From positions 265,951 to 329,950 of the forward strand of contig SJOL01006485.1 of the NCBI GenBank assembly GCA_004794785.1: a stretch of 64,000 bases of DNA, given 5' to 3'. A program made the translations under genes and the position numbers. This document shows positions 12,790 to 25,690 of this stretch, piece by piece (position 1 is the stretch's first letter; each line of letters begins with the position of its first letter). The notes under the pieces are model-generated. The model saw nothing but the letters and a program-made list of their open reading frames with translations. It made no database searches and was not told the origin of the DNA. This stretch comes from Opisthorchis felineus. Lineage: Eukaryota; Platyhelminthes; Trematoda; Opisthorchiida; Opisthorchiidae.

Positions 12790-15422
12790 GACAGAACGCT
12801 GAATAAGGGGCGTGTAACAGAAGATATTATGCAATAAACGCTCCTTAGTTCACATAGAGGCTCCTCAAAACTTTCAAGGGAACATTATCTGTAGGAAAAC
12901 GTCAGATAATTTTGTTTGCCTAGATTGTTCGGAGGCAGACAAAATGCGTTAAGTCGTGATCTTCCGTCAAGTGTCTGAGGCAGCAGCTTTATGTAGCCAT
13001 TCCACATTGCATTGGAGTTTCTCAGAACAAAGAGCATAGAGAACTACGATGTCCTCAGACTGAAGCTTCATGAATTTCCCGGCAAACACTTGTGTCCTAT
13101 ATTGAATACGAAGATGTAAAGATATCGTTGACTTTACCCAATGTAGTTGATTATGTCGTTCTCTATTATAAGAGTGCCGCTGGGCTAATTGCTAACCAAA
13201 GCAAGTTGAACTGTCCACCAAACGTTTGGTGGAGATTTGCTAGGAAAACGAAAAACACAGCTATATGTGGACTTTCGTTTTTGTTGGGACTCATCAAAAA
13301 GGCTTGGAGGGTTCGAACGCGCGACCCTGATTCGGGCTTTTTTCAACAGAACCATTCAACAGATAGGCATGTGACTGAATATACAAATGGTTGCTTAAAA
13401 CTAAGTGTTTGAGCCCGAGTCGCGCACACTCTTGGACATAGAATTGTGGGTTGCATAGCTGGATTTCAGTTGGTCTTGGTAGCGTAACCATTAGTTTTAC
13501 GTTCAGGAGTTTATGCGACCTTTGATCATGTATTGGTCAGTGACTTGTCAGGCTGTGCCCTCAGAATAAACCATGATGTATTCCATTGAACTGATTGAAC
13601 CAATTGATACCTCATCCCCCCCACCACCACCAGTGAGCCTTCGTACGTAACATCATCCACACATGACTACTTTGTATTTTCATTTAGATTCGTGACAATC
13701 GCAGAAACCGAACATTGTCTGCTGACCTCTCTGGTTCATTGTTTTCATTCTTGAACTCGAAAGTTTCTCCATCTGTCTTCTCAGTTTACAGCAACACAAG
13801 AATTCACGGAGAAAAAAAATTACACCATCAACAGTACCAGCAATTCCTTCAACCTAGCGCCTGAATTACGCAATCTGTTCAGCTCTGCCACCAGAAGTTG
13901 CACTGAAATGGAAAGAAACTTCAGTAACGATTTTCAATCTACTTTCAAGTGTAAATGTGACCGTCCATTAGGCATTGCTAAGGCTGTTAGAACAATACCG
14001 CTGACTGTTTGGGGCTCAAATTTATTTTATCTTTCTGTCCTTGAAGATGAAACTTGTCTGGATGAGCTAATGACCGCAATGCTATGGCTTTTGATGCGCT
14101 TGGTTTGTGATAGTTGTATGAGCCACACTAATCATACAGCAACCGGAAAATAATCTCCGCCAATGTGAAAGAGCCTAGTCTTATTTTCCGACGTTTCGTG
14201 ATCGCGTTTGTGATCACTCAAAACGAAGCGAATTGACAGAAGAATATGGAAGGAAACTGTCAATCAAAGGCTCGAATCAGCACTTTGATGGGCGGCGCGT
14301 TCGCTTCAAAATTTTGCAAGATATCGGTATGAAAACCTTATAAACCGAAGGGCACAGGTTTTGTTGGGTGAAATAAGGATAGCCAGTGGACACAAGTATC
14401 ATGAACGGAAAATGACATTTTTTGCTTACCGCAATATTTTCCTCATATTATGAATACTCTGATATGAAACAACTCTTGATATATATAAAGCCGTCAAAGT
14501 TATCGGAGGAGGATTTTCCTAAAGATTAAACAATCACTGCTGCAACCAAAATACCTGTACATTCAAGGCACGGTTTACAACGAACTCAACTCTTCCTTGA
14601 ACCACGTGCAAAGCCCAACAGAAAACTTTTCACAGGGGTGAACAGATTACCTCTAACTTTCAGACCTTGGGTTCCAAATCCGACAGAAAGAGCAAAACCA
14701 GTCAACGGGGATTTTCAAGACGTTTGAAAATTTCTGCGGAGACTCCACAGAGATGAAGGCGTTACTGTGCTGACGAGACCAAAGAAGTCGACAAAATTGC
14801 TTATTTAGAAGAACACATGCAACTACTCGAATGCTTGGTGACTTACGAACTTTTGTGTGTCATTTTCTTGACCGAAACACGTGCATATGGTGTTCACCGC
14901 AGTTATCCACATGGGTTGCGCTTCATAAGGAATTTGAAAAGAGATCTTGCTTCATCTAAGGACTCCTGTGACTTTGTCATACCAACCGTCTGCACTTTTA
15001 AACCACAGACACTGAAACATACTTAAACATGCCCCTCATACGCGTCAACCAGTGACGTGCAGGTTGCAACATGCTTTTTCTTTGTGCTGTCATCTGCGTT
15101 CCTTCACTTGGGGTCGTATCGTAGCAACGCACCTAGCAGATACGTCCAAAATGATACGTCCAAACAGTTGAAGGATCCGCTGACCTCTTCAAGGATTTCT
15201 ACTTTCTGGTCCGTCTAAACAGGGCATTTTTATCTTTTATATCGTGGAAGCAAGAGGACTACTTTATAATCAGCATTTTTTCTAGACTGCAAAATTCGAT
15301 CACCAGAATAACTGCACCAGGACATGAAGAAAACCGTTCAAGCGAGAGTGATATGAACGGGAATTCTACAAATCCAACAACAGTCCACAACTAAGCAAAA
15401 TTCGTAAACAGGTTTCAAGCGT

Positions 15423-15450
15423 CCATGACTTCCCTTGAATGGGAAGTCAT
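15423..15450. repeat. perfect 11-bp hairpin
   Basis: CATGACTTCCC and GGGAAGTCATG form a perfect 11-base-pair inverted repeat around a six-base TTGAAT loop. No gene adjoins it and there is no terminator-like T run, so I describe it only as a palindrome. Confidence 0.75.
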
Positions 15451-16958
15451 GACAGGCGAGTCACTCGATCCACACAACCACTGCAGTTACTGGGTCGTCG
15501 CTCCAGGTGTCCGGCAAACTAATCACATCACTAAAGCATGAACACGTTCGCTTGTTCAGACGCAATAATTCAGGTGCGCCCAGTGTGTGACGGTAACACG
15601 CATTTCAGATGTCCGGAGTCCAAACCTGGGCTCGGCCAAAGAGATATACTATTGATGACTTCTAATAAGAGCGAAACTCGAGTCCGGTGCTTCTTCACTT
15701 CGGTGTGAACTCACCAGAATAATTTCACCAGAACAAGAAATGGGCTATTCAAACATGGATTCTGTGAGTCCCGCAACCATCTACAACTAATAAAAACATT
15801 TCATTCCCAGCTGTCCATCAGGTACGGATTCATTATGTTTAGGATTCCACCTTGATGCATAGCGTTCACAGAAACAGGGTGTACCAGATGAAAGTCGACC
15901 TATTTCCATAGCTCGAAAAGACAGGAAAAATCAAGAAAAATGGTCTCCCTGGGTCGATGTTTAGCACAACATTCACCTGACTGAAAGGAAATCCATCATC
16001 ATATCGATGACTGTGGCTTCCTAGTGTTAAGTTCTGTTACTATACAATGATGATCTCGGAAAATCACCGATTTTGTAACCGTTATAGATACTGCAAGTCC
16101 GACCTTCTGAACATGTTTGTTCTTGTCAGACTAAAAACAGCTGGCGACAGATGCAGTTTGCTGGTTTCAAAGGCAGTGAAATCCCTTGCGATGCGCTACA
16201 GTTTCCTCCATCACAGTATTAATGTATATGGAATATCCTCAGCGAGATTCGACATTGATTTGGGCTGCCATTTTGATCTGCACATAAATGGGATCGATTG
16301 CCTTGAGTCCGTCTGTTTTTGCTGGGACGCTTTAGCTGTTGTCATCATAGTCGACTGGAGACAGATTTTCGGTTTCCGTGATAGAATGCAATCCTGCCTT
16401 CTAGGGTTAAAATCACGAAGTTTTCTCATATTAAACACTATCGGAGTGAGTGAATCTGGTTAGCCATCGTATAAAACTCTCTGGGAATCCAACTATGTGA
16501 GCGGTCAGGCGGTTGCTTCCAAATTTTCGCACTGCTGACGGAAAACTGATCAGAACTTAAGTGATGAGCTTGGAGTTGGGCAAATGACATCCGGTGAATC
16601 TAGCGGTGAAATGCAGACATTGAGAAGGCTTCGTTATTGCTACAAAACATTGCTCGTTATCTCCCGTCACATCGTTAGGAATTTACTTTTGTACAAAGTA
16701 TCCTTATCCGAATATTTATTTTCAGATCACTGGCTACTGAGAGAACCTCACCAGCTGTTATATATTCATACATGGAGTTCATAGTTTTGGGCACAGTTTT
16801 AATTCAAGTATCTATTTTCCGGCACAATGTCCGGATTCGAATACCACAGTTTGAAAGAGCACGCGTGAATAACTTATGCATGAACAATCTCCGTAAAGCT
16901 GGCGACATAATGGTTTCAACTGGTGATGTGTTGAAATATTTGTAGCTCGGGTAAGATT

Positions 16959-17231
16959 ATTGGTTGTTGATCAGATTGCTGTTGATCTGTTCGCCGATCT
17001 TGGCAGTTGACTTCCAAACGCTTCGCCACCATACGCGGAGACATCATCAGTGCGCAGTCGGTTGGGTACTTCGTCTTTGCCTGCCTGCTTTTATATAGTA
17101 TTAGAAGATTATCTGCTATCTTCTAACGTGACTGAATATTTGAGGGAAAGCGTTTTTCGTGAATCTATTGTTCCACTTGTGATCTTTGTTGCGTTGCGGT
17201 CTGCGTTCCTTTGAGTTAATTGGTTATCCCA
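16959..17231 (-). repeat. left inverted terminal repeat of the Penelope-like element
   Basis: This is the reverse complement of 18583-18856. It starts near ATTGGTTGTTGATCAG and ends at GAGTTAATTGGTTATCCC. Shared landmarks include the GCCTGCCTGCTTTTATATAG block and the TCATCAGTGCGCAGTCGG block. Confidence 0.85.
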
Positions 17232-17334
17232 AAGCATTTTATTTTTAGTAGTCCCCTCCCTAGCTTGCATAATCTATCGGCAGCCAACAAACCACCTACA
17301 AGCTTGGATAATAGCTAGACAGAATGGTCGACGA

Positions 17335-18306
17335 ATGGTCAGACTCATGATTACAGACGCTCATAATCGCATTAGAAAATACGAGAGAATAGCTAATGAA
17401 CATAGAGAAGCCTGCTCGAGAACAACAGGACCAGACCTCATGGTGCAACCCCGCATGGCAATAGAACGAAGAGTTACATCCTCTGCTAAAAACGAGAAAG
17501 CTCATCTAGAAAGCAAATTTTCAAAGCCAATTAGGAACCAGGAGTACAAAAGAAATCACCATAAAGAGTGGATAAGGAATCTATCCAAAAGGCAAATGAT
17601 GCAAGCTGAAGAAAACGTTCTCATCAGAGAGCTTAATTTCAACTTTAAAGATGCGACAAACGTGCAGTATTTAGCCAGCCTGGAAGCTGAGATCAAATCT
17701 GTCGGACCCAACGAAAGTGCTCGGCAGTAACTTCGTCAAACCCTCGTTCCAACCATCACACGCAACAAGCCACTCAACGTGTTTTCCGGCAAAGAAAAAG
17801 AAGTAATGAACAAGTTGTAGAAGGATGAAAACATAGTGATTCTACCAGGAGACAAGGGACGCCTAAAAGTGGTCATGGACTAACCGGACCGCACCAATAA
17901 AGCGAAGGCACTACTCAACGATACAACTACGTACCGCCGCCTGGAGCGTGACCGAAGCAAGAAACTAGCAAGCAAAAGCCGTAAAACCTTAAAGAAACTC
18001 CAAAATCTCCACATGATTACAAAAGAGAAATATTGGAGAATGAGAACTAGTGATTTGGTCACTCTCGGCTTCTACGGACTTCCAAAGGTACACAAAGAAA
18101 CAATAGACCTCCGACAGATAGTATCTCATCTCCACGCACAAATATCAAGAAGGACACGAGTACGACTGGAGCAGTGTTCGCATACTGGCTCAAGCAAGAA
18201 CGAAGAACGTGAAGTTATGGAAGCGTGGTACCCCACCGAAGAAGCTATCAACAAGCATATCAAAATGGATCTTATTGATCAACCACTAAGAGCAAGAGAA
18301 TGCTAG
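17335..18306 (+). pseudogene. Penelope-like ORF remnant: N-terminus and early RT fused by deletion to GIY-YIG tail
   Basis: A single frame runs from 17335 through three in-frame stops (17728, about 17818 and 17881). It contains WIRNLSKRQMMQAEENVLI and LNFNF, the conserved pre-RT block, then ENIVILPGDKGRLKVVMD, then LGFYGLPKVHKETIDLRQIV, the Penelope RT signature. About 18130 the frame shifts and the sequence becomes HKYQEGHEYDWSSVRILAQ, typical of the C-terminal part of the GIY-YIG domain. A further one-base shift restores VMEAWYPTEEAINKHI, the element's C-terminal block. The YADD catalytic motif, thumb and GIY-YIG catalytic core are absent. The element cannot be active. Confidence 0.85.
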
Positions 18307-18582
18307 GATCGCAAAGCTCTGAGCTACAAAAGCAACCGGAAGAGTAACTCATAAGAGAAGCAGGAGAACCCGATTCAAACGGACACATCCAATTGGTTAG
18401 AAGGGGCGCTCGGCCAATAAACCAAAGTACCAGATTAATCGGCAGACCCAAGGACACTGTCACAGTGAAGAAAAAAGGGCGGTGCTACTAACCAGTCAAT
18501 CTCGAAAAGATCAGACAACAACGCAAAGCAAGTAGGGAAAAAGGCCAATCAAAGCTAGAGAAGAAACTATCGAAAATAGGCG

Positions 18583-18856
18583 TTGGGATAGCCAATTAAC
18601 TCAAAGGAACGCAGACCGCAACGCAACAAAGATCACAAGTGGAACAATAGATTCACGAAAAACGCTTTCCCTCAAATAGCCAGTCACGTTAGAAGATAGC
18701 AGATAATCTTCTAATACTATATAAAAGCAGGCAGGCAAAGACGAAGTACCCAACCGACTGCGCACTGATGATGTCTCCGCGTATGGTGGCGAAGCGTTTG
18801 GAAGTCAACTGCCAAGCTCGGCGATCAGCTCAACAGCCACCTGATCAACAACCAAT
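18583..18856 (+). repeat. right inverted terminal repeat of the Penelope-like element
   Basis: Inverted partner of 16959-17231. At 18765-18806 it contains a hammerhead-like order of motifs: CTGATGA, a weak stem (GTCTCC/GGTGGC), GAAG instead of GAAA, and GTC. Stem I pairing is not evident, so this motif is either decayed or coincidental. The left repeat carries the same substitution. Confidence 0.8.
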
Positions 18857-21800
18857 GGTATCAACTAGATGGGGAAGGAGCGATTGAGATATCGTCCACT
18901 AAGTCCGGTAGATTGCACACTACTAGTTTACGTCAGGTAACTTTGAAGCGACACATAATGCCTGCCTTGACGAACTGAATAACTCAAACTTTGGAATTTG
19001 AGTGAATGAAGATTAAATTAGGATCTTTAGCCCGTTAAATAGTCCCAATTGAGATTAGAACATAATGATTATGAACAATACGTTTGACAAAATCTCATCT
19101 CAGATGACGAGGATCTGCCGAAAGCATTGCTCATAACGAGTGTGTTGTAAATTAATGTCATCAATGTGAGGAAAACACCTCAGCTTCATGTTGATGACAT
19201 AATCTGTGGTTAATTTTTGCACTCACAAAGTGCACACAGCGCGTTCACCTATAGCCCAGTCCGATTGGAAGTTTCAGGAATTTCAAGTGTATGAAGCAAA
19301 CAAGTCAGGAAGTCCAGCCGGATAAAAAGTGTCTGCTAGTCGCATCGAGGATTACCGCGAGATGAAAAGAACTTCTTCCCGCCTCATGTTCCGTCTGCTT
19401 TTGCGTCATTCGTATTAATAGTCTTCCTCCTATATTGGAACAATTTTTCCCCAATCACTTCACTTCAAAGACGAGCTACGCACTCACTCATGATCTTCAT
19501 CATCCCATTTCCCTAGTCGCACCAGCATTCTATCCTGTGACACCCAAAACAACTAATTCACGAGCTCACGCTCTGAATTTTCTCGTCTGAAGAAACCAAT
19601 ATTCTACAGGTGACAATTCAGCTTGTACTGATAAAGTACGGCTAGTACGCTCGTATCACAGCTAAGCCGTCCGGGGGGTCAGATTCAAGGAAGGCGAAGT
19701 ATATCCACTACCGGCAGACCTGAATAAGAGGGATCTCAAATCTGTGCTTCTTCCTTTGACTCGACCTTACCAGACAGACTGTCCACGTGAGGATAACATG
19801 GAAGCAAATACTAGAAGCCTCGGAATTCTTTAGAACTACACTATTTTGTGAAGATTGTTCCCGAACATGTGCTGCACTGATGTGTAGACAAATGCGCAAG
19901 TTCCAAGTGTTGACTGTGTTAGCTGTACGCGTCACTGGCTGGCACAAGTAGCAAAAAAGATACAACTAGTCTACATTTTTTAGAGACTCAGATTAGTGAC
20001 ATTTGCAGGGCACAGGTAAACAATCCGTATGGCCCACAAAATGATAGACTGTCCTTCAGAGAACTGACGTAAAATTCTTGTCCTCAAATCCTGGGGATTG
20101 GTTTTGCTTTGGCAGGCCACTCCCTTGGGTGGCGAACATGGTAAATGAAAATTACCAGTAACAGCTTCTCGCTCTTCGTCAATGTTTTTCTCTTACAGTG
20201 ATTCCCCGTTATATTGCGGTCCTCACTTTTCATCCTTGGTTATTCGAAGATTTTTTGTTGGATTGCGGAGTTCTCCGGTATACAGGGGATGAAATTTTTT
20301 CATAGGTTTAGCTGTTAGAATAAGATAGTCTCTTGACAAAATTGTGGATTACCAACTATAGAATAGGAGCATCGTTTACCCTGGAGCAAAATATCTATAA
20401 CAAGCAATGTACAGAAAGGTTTTTACCATATTCGCACAGCAGTCAGTGAACACGTAGCCCCTTTTACCAGAATGTCATTCAGGAATAATTAAGCTCTTGA
20501 TAAGCGTATACCTTCCATTCAGTATTGTTGCGAGTCCTCGTAAATCAACGAATTCACTTTTATCTTTACAGTACAGTTAGTTCACCATCGTCAACCTCAC
20601 TCAGATGGCTGACGTATACACATAAGAGGGATATTTTTACAGAGTTTACAAAAAGTTCACCTGGCCATATGATGGTAGGTGTTTTTTGCAGTTGGCTATG
20701 CTCCGAATGTAGTGAAATTGTTGGGGGAATGGAACAACTTGTGACTCGAACTATGGAGGTACGAGTAGGAAGCATCCGTGTGCAGCGCATATTTGCTTTC
20801 GGTGGGTTGTTGGGAATGAAAATGAGGAGCTGTTGCACCAATCATCAAAAGAAATTTCAAGAAACAGCTGAGCTGTTTTTACATGAAGTTGTCGAATAGC
20901 AAATTTAGTCTACTCAGCAGCGCAATAGCTCACTTGGTTATGGAGTTTCACTGAGCACTGTTTTTGACGTGTGCATGTGCTGTATGCGAGTGAGCAAGCA
21001 CTTTGAGCAAAACAAGGTGAATGAACATCTAGTTGGAAAACGTAAGCACAGACATATATGCCTATATGTGTGTGTGTGTGTGTGAACTTGTCCTCCTTCC
21101 TGACTTCCTGTTGCAAGCCGACGTATGTTCTGATTCCGGCTACGTGTGCTCCAACAATGTTATCAATATCAAGATCCTGTACTTTAGTGAACATTCTCTG
21201 CTTAGATCGACTCTTTTTTGACAGGCTCGTGGCTAAATAAATCCAAGCCGTTGTAATATTAACGACATGACAATTGTTCTGTAGTGAGTTACGTTGCTGT
21301 CGAAAAATTTATGGGGAACTTACTTCTGAACTTCGCAATGGGATGGGGTGGATTCCCGCTTGCACGTAAGCATATCACAACAACGTACATCACCGTCGGG
21401 ATGAAAACAAAGGAACGACGGTGATGTTTGCACATTTAGGTGTCTTCTGGTCTACTCAGCCGCTAGGTCATGTAAACTTGCGAACTGTCTGCCTTGACCA
21501 GTGTGTATTTATGGAGATTCTGCAGTGAATAGGGACTTACGATTGAGTCACTATTTAGCGTTGTTTGTAACCTGTGAATTTTTTTCGAACCAAGGAATGG
21601 CGTTGTTAGGGATACTGATTATATCTTCATTTCAACTATTTCGTAATACTTCACCCCTCATATTGATCTTTTTGATAGTATACGGAATTCGGTGAAACCG
21701 TCTCTTTGTGTTTTCAGCGCTGGATTCGGTTACCTAGAGTGCTGACCAGGCTACCACCATATCAACTTTTCTAGTTTGCCGCGTCACTGTGTAAAGTCGT

Positions 21801-22513
21801 TCAGAGCACTCACTGGAATCTTCTTAAGCGACCTATTGCAGGTTCGATTCCCTGCTTTCCCGTTGCTCAGATGCTTCCACTTAGGTAAGAGGGAAAACGC
21901 GCTGTTAATCACAATAGTCCGACTGACGGTCCATTAGCTGCCCACTTAGCGAATATAGCCAAACCCTGATCCCAATCGAACAACAGAGCGAGAGAGAGAG
22001 AGAGCGGGAAGCATCCACGGTGAACTGCTTGAACGAGATTACTGGCGAAATTGAACAGTAACAGAAAGAGTGCTGTCAAATCCTTCTCTGTGCTTCTCGC
22101 GCTGCCTTAAAGTTTCCGTGTGAGTATCCTATGTATGGAGGTTTATTCTCCATTAGATGCCGCATAACCCTGAAGCTACAACCCTCAAAGAATCCACATC
22201 ACGTTTTAATGATCATAGTTTCTAAATACAATTTCTTTCATTCTCAAGCGACTACGAAATGCGTACGGGCTCAGGTACTGGGACGACGCTTGAGGTTACC
22301 AACTGTTCACATAAGTCCCGAAATGTTTGTTATCTTTTTACTTAGGTCAGTGAAGGTATCAGTGCGTGCATTCCGTATGAATATTTGTCAGGAAGACTTA
22401 GTTGTCTAACTCCGCCGCAAATCGAATCCGAACTGGCTCTACCACGGTGGGTCAGGCCTTGGAAACAGTCTTTTTGCATTGAGTAATGCATTTATCAACA
22501 ATACGTTTGTTAC
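18857..22513. other. stretch with no firm gene; microsatellites and a tRNA-like relic
   Basis: A minus-strand frame ending at a GTCTG/GTAAGG donor at 19771 (ISAAHVREQSSQNSVV) could be an exon. Competing frames on both strands at 20525-20899 cannot be separated. A (TG)n run lies at 21067-21084 and a (GA)n run at 21990-22004. Confidence 0.5.
21792..21862 (+). pseudogene. tRNA-like sequence, probable tRNA relic or SINE head
   Basis: An A-box-like CGTTCAGAGCACTCACTGG is followed at proper spacing by the B box GGTTCGATTCC. GCAGG/CCTGC form a perfect five-pair T stem. The 3' acceptor strand TTTCCCG has no matching 5' strand and the anticodon arm does not close well, so it is not a working tRNA gene. 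Confidence 0.4.
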
Positions 22514-22879
22514 CTGAACCCCAGTGTTCTCAGGATTCGTATGGCTCTCTCTTATGAACTTGTAGGTGAATGCCGTAGACGTTTCCGTGTCTGCGTCATA
22601 TCCATCGTCGAAGAAAAGTTCTATGAATAACTGCAACACGTTATCAACATAACGCCCGGGTGAAATGCATTAACAATAACGGATGACTTGAGTCCCTGAC
22701 AGGACGAACCGGACGATAACACACGCCATGAACTTGGCCGGTTTGATTTGAGGCAAAGCTGTCAGAAGGAATACAAGAAGACCAGCTTTTTGACCATTAA
22801 CCAACTTGTCGTTTGCAAACACTTTCAGTGCCCGGAAGAAGCATTCACTGACACGGTACTCGACTGACTGCCACACAGC
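22514..22879 (-). CDS. two exons of an unrecognised minus-strand gene
   Basis: Exon one (22879 down to 22688, 64 codons, phase 0 at both ends) contains SVEYRVSECFFRALKVFAND, then LVFLLTALPQIKPAKFM, then IVRFVLSG. Exon two (22630 down to 22514, 39 codons, phase 0) starts after GTGTTGCAG with LFIELFFDDGYDADTETS and ends KFIRESHTNPENTGVQ before GTAACA. The intron between them is 57 bases. Exon lengths divisible by three and frame agreement make chance unlikely, although the first donor (GTCATC) is non-consensus. The sequence looks like a helical repeat or soluble helical protein. I do not recognise the family, and flanking exons were not found with confidence. Confidence 0.6.
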
Positions 22880-24489
22880 CTCACATGAAAACCATGTTTA
22901 ATACGGGCATGGAGGGTCTTATCAGTTCAACAGTTGGTCTTATAGAAGCACTGAGACTGGGTAAACAGGAGTTACAGATTGTGCAAAAATTCTGATTGGT
23001 GGACTCGCTGGCAGAACAAAGAAGTGTCCCCAGAAGTATACGATAACACCGGTGCTGCGTGATTCACTTGAAAATCAGATAGCGCTCTCCGACTTTTTCT
23101 TCCTTCGCGTTAGATAATAGCGGCTATAATCGGCCTTAGAATGAATTGTTGCTAGGTAAACACCAGAAACCTCGGCACGAAAAACCACCACAGATCAGCT
23201 AGGATATGTGGGATCACGAAAAAGGACAACTCAGGAACACATACCATTTGCGGGAAGCAATACAATTTATCCTACCAAACCAGCTGGCTTTCGAATGCCA
23301 CGGTCCGTCCAACATAGCATTAAATGTGAGAACTGGTCCAACTTCTTCAAACTGCTTTATCCCATATGAATGGCTTTGGGAGGATTCCAACCCCAAAAAG
23401 GTATTTTACGCGGCGCAAACAGGGATTTTATTAACTGTCGTGGGAAGGAGACTAAAGCTGAGTAGAATGGTTCAAACAAATACCCTACTACCTCCAAGAA
23501 GGCTCAACCCCAACAACCTGGGGCATCAGCTGCGAAAAGCCAAGTAAACTGTAGATCACCCAGGCTGTCACGGAAAAGTAAGACTCTTCTAAAATAAGAA
23601 ACTAGAAACGGACACGAAGGAGTGTAAGTTCCACTGACTCATCAGGAGGGGTACTACAAATCTCAATTATAAACATAACGAAGAGAATAAGGAAAATCTC
23701 CCTTGTCTAAGACCTGTTGTGCACGTCGCCCGGGGTACTGAGAGTGCAAAGAAGATTTGTTTCTACTTTAAGTCAAGAAAGGCGATGGCCAGAACCTGAG
23801 AGTAAAAAATATATTATGAGATGCAAACGGCCTTGTAGTAGAGTTACCTTTGGAGGGAGAGCAAACAACAAAACAAGTATACTGCTCCAATTGATTTATA
23901 TACAACGAACGCTATTCAGTTCAAAATTATTCGAGCAAACCATGGTTTACCCTTTGATTCTACATTTTCGTACTCGTGCTCAATCTTTAAGTTAGCAACA
24001 AGCGTTTACCGTTTTAAACTCTCACTCAGCTCGCAGCTAGCAGTGAAACTATGGATTCCCCCATAATTGTTCATCAGATTTCGAGGACACGTTTTATAAT
24101 ATAATAAACGAAAACTTTGGCACGTTGGTTACTCAGTCAATAGGCCCTTTTTTATCCCACTTTGCAGATGTTAGCTTAAAAACTTGGTTTATCTTCCCCT
24201 TTTGTAGGAACCGGTCGGTTGGCGAGTGTTACTGCGGTTAACTAAAAAACGGCCAGACCAGTTCTATAGAGGAAAAGATTTCACTTGAGGCTGGAATTTT
24301 TGGGATCCAGCCAAACATATCTTTTTAAATTCTGGCAGCTATTGCGTCCACTGCGGAACTCGGCGACTGCTCAGGTGAAACAGCCTGACTGCTGTTATTA
24401 ATATAAAGGGATTTTGGAATTTTTCAATCGGCACTTTGCCAGTATATGCCAAAAGCCTAGAGGCACTGCACAGCTGTTTCATATTTATT

Positions 24490-24960
24490 AGGACTAATCA
24501 GATTGCAAATCCCAGAACCCGCGACCTCCTGGCTAATACTTGAACGTCTGACAGTTTGACGACGATCGGCTGATTAGCTGGTGCTTGGGCAAGATATAGC
24601 ACAGCTCATCCCTCAGTCACAAACTTCGCATCACGTGATCACTTGTGGACTGGCTCCTCGAGTGATGGCTTTCAACAGGAAGAGTCACTCTTCCTATGAA
24701 TTGGCCTTCCTTCTGAGCCATTTATATGTTGTTGGTTGTATGAAGTGTTTTGGGAATTTCTCAGTCCAAATTTCTTCATGAGTGCCCCCGGGAAATTCGC
24801 TGGACGCGCACTGCTGATGGTTCACAAGTGAAGTGAAACGGCTCTGCAGAGCTTCTCAGCTTCCGCAAAGATTGGATCTATTTACAGGAAGAAATCCTGA
24901 TTGGAACTTCTGACCATATGTGAATTAGTAGGTTGCTAGTTAAACCAAGTTCCCCTGTGG
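24490..24960. mobile_element. tRNA-derived SINE fragments, two orientations
   Basis: 24490-24760 resembles, in reverse complement, the 5' half of the SINE at 59570-59930 (AACCCGCGACCTCCTGG block, ACGTGATCACTTGTGGACTGG block). 24800-24960 resembles the 3' half in plus orientation (CGCACTGCTGATGG, GAAACGGCT, ACAGGAAGAAATCCTGATTGG). They look like two adjacent, diverged insertions. Confidence 0.6.
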
Positions 24961-25584
24961 TATATATTCAGTTTTCGGTTTGGGTTTCGGACATCGTTGT
25001 TTTGAAGTAAAAGGGATATATTTCTCGGAGAAACAAGTTTATTCTACGCCACTTGGAATGCAGGATATGGATTAGGAGAACTGACCGAATAGGATGCAGG
25101 GGAATCCTAACAATTCATTCTGACAGAACATACAGAATCTTAGTGCGTAATTTAGTGCTCGAGATGCCCTAATGAATCGCCCGAAGGTGAACCTAAAGGT
25201 TCCTAATGTGCATGGCTCAGTTTGATGGCATGTGGACAGTCAAGGTGTGGCGAGCCAGGTGAGTCGAGATCACATCAGGGGCACACTCAAATAAGCAGAA
25301 AGTAGGTGTTGAATTACCACAGGTCTCATCGAGGAAGTTTGTCAGTTTCTAGTGAAAGCAGTTTTTTTGCGTAGGTTATTCCCGTCATTTTTCGGACTTC
25401 AAAACATTCCTGAAGGAATTGGGGGACCAAAATGTCTAAGTGAAAAATTATATCCACAAAATTTCGTCGGCTTCTGGAATGAGCATAAGTATTTCCAATG
25501 CGTCTGTCGACGAAGCCCCTCCCGGCGGTAACCTGAAAATCGATTTGTAACGCTCTGACACTAAGGCAAAGTGTAACCAACCTT

Positions 25585-25690
25585 AGCGAAATACGCTCAT
25601 TTGCAAACAAATTTGGTTTCTCAGTTGACTCGCCTGGAACCCAGCTGAATTTCTCGTTTATGATGTAGTGTATTACGTGTAACAAACCTT
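25585..25690 (+). repeat. body fragment of the hammerhead repeat family
   Basis: GCGAAATACGCTCATTTGCA followed by AATTTGGTTT and CCCAGCTGAATTTCTC matches the opening of the copy at 46455 and the copy at 39318. The ribozyme end is absent here. Confidence 0.65.

Larger units (their letters stand above)
9714..16958. other. intergenic stretch without a supported gene
   Basis: After the DGCR6 stop I find no clear AATAAA nearby. Open frames at 9787-10167, 10418-11465 (minus), 13092-13412, 13908-14153 and 16047-16463 show no domain or consistent splice phase. A tRNA-type B-box-like GGTTCGAAC at about 13309 suggests a fragment of a tRNA-derived repeat. Small palindromes are listed separately. Confidence 0.55.
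16959..18856 (+). mobile_element. Penelope-like element, internally deleted, with inverted terminal repeats
   Basis: Two 273-base terminal repeats in inverted orientation (16959-17231 and 18583-18856, roughly 95% identical by eye) enclose about 1.35 kb of Penelope-like coding remnant. Inverted or direct terminal repeats with a reverse transcriptase joined to a GIY-YIG nuclease are the known Penelope-like architecture. The interior starts with the element's N-terminal region and early reverse-transcriptase motifs, then jumps straight to the C-terminal nuclease tail, so the catalytic core is missing. It is therefore a non-autonomous, dead copy. Confidence 0.85.

Noticed and set aside
15423..15450. 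Rho-independent-type terminator
   Set aside because: The hairpin has no T tract and the context is eukaryotic.
16047..16463. 138-codon plus-strand frame
   Set aside because: No domain, Cys/Ile-rich random composition, and the opposite strand is open too.
21792..21862. Functional tRNA gene
   Set aside because: A good T arm and B box exist, but no acceptor-stem pairing or proper anticodon arm can be drawn.
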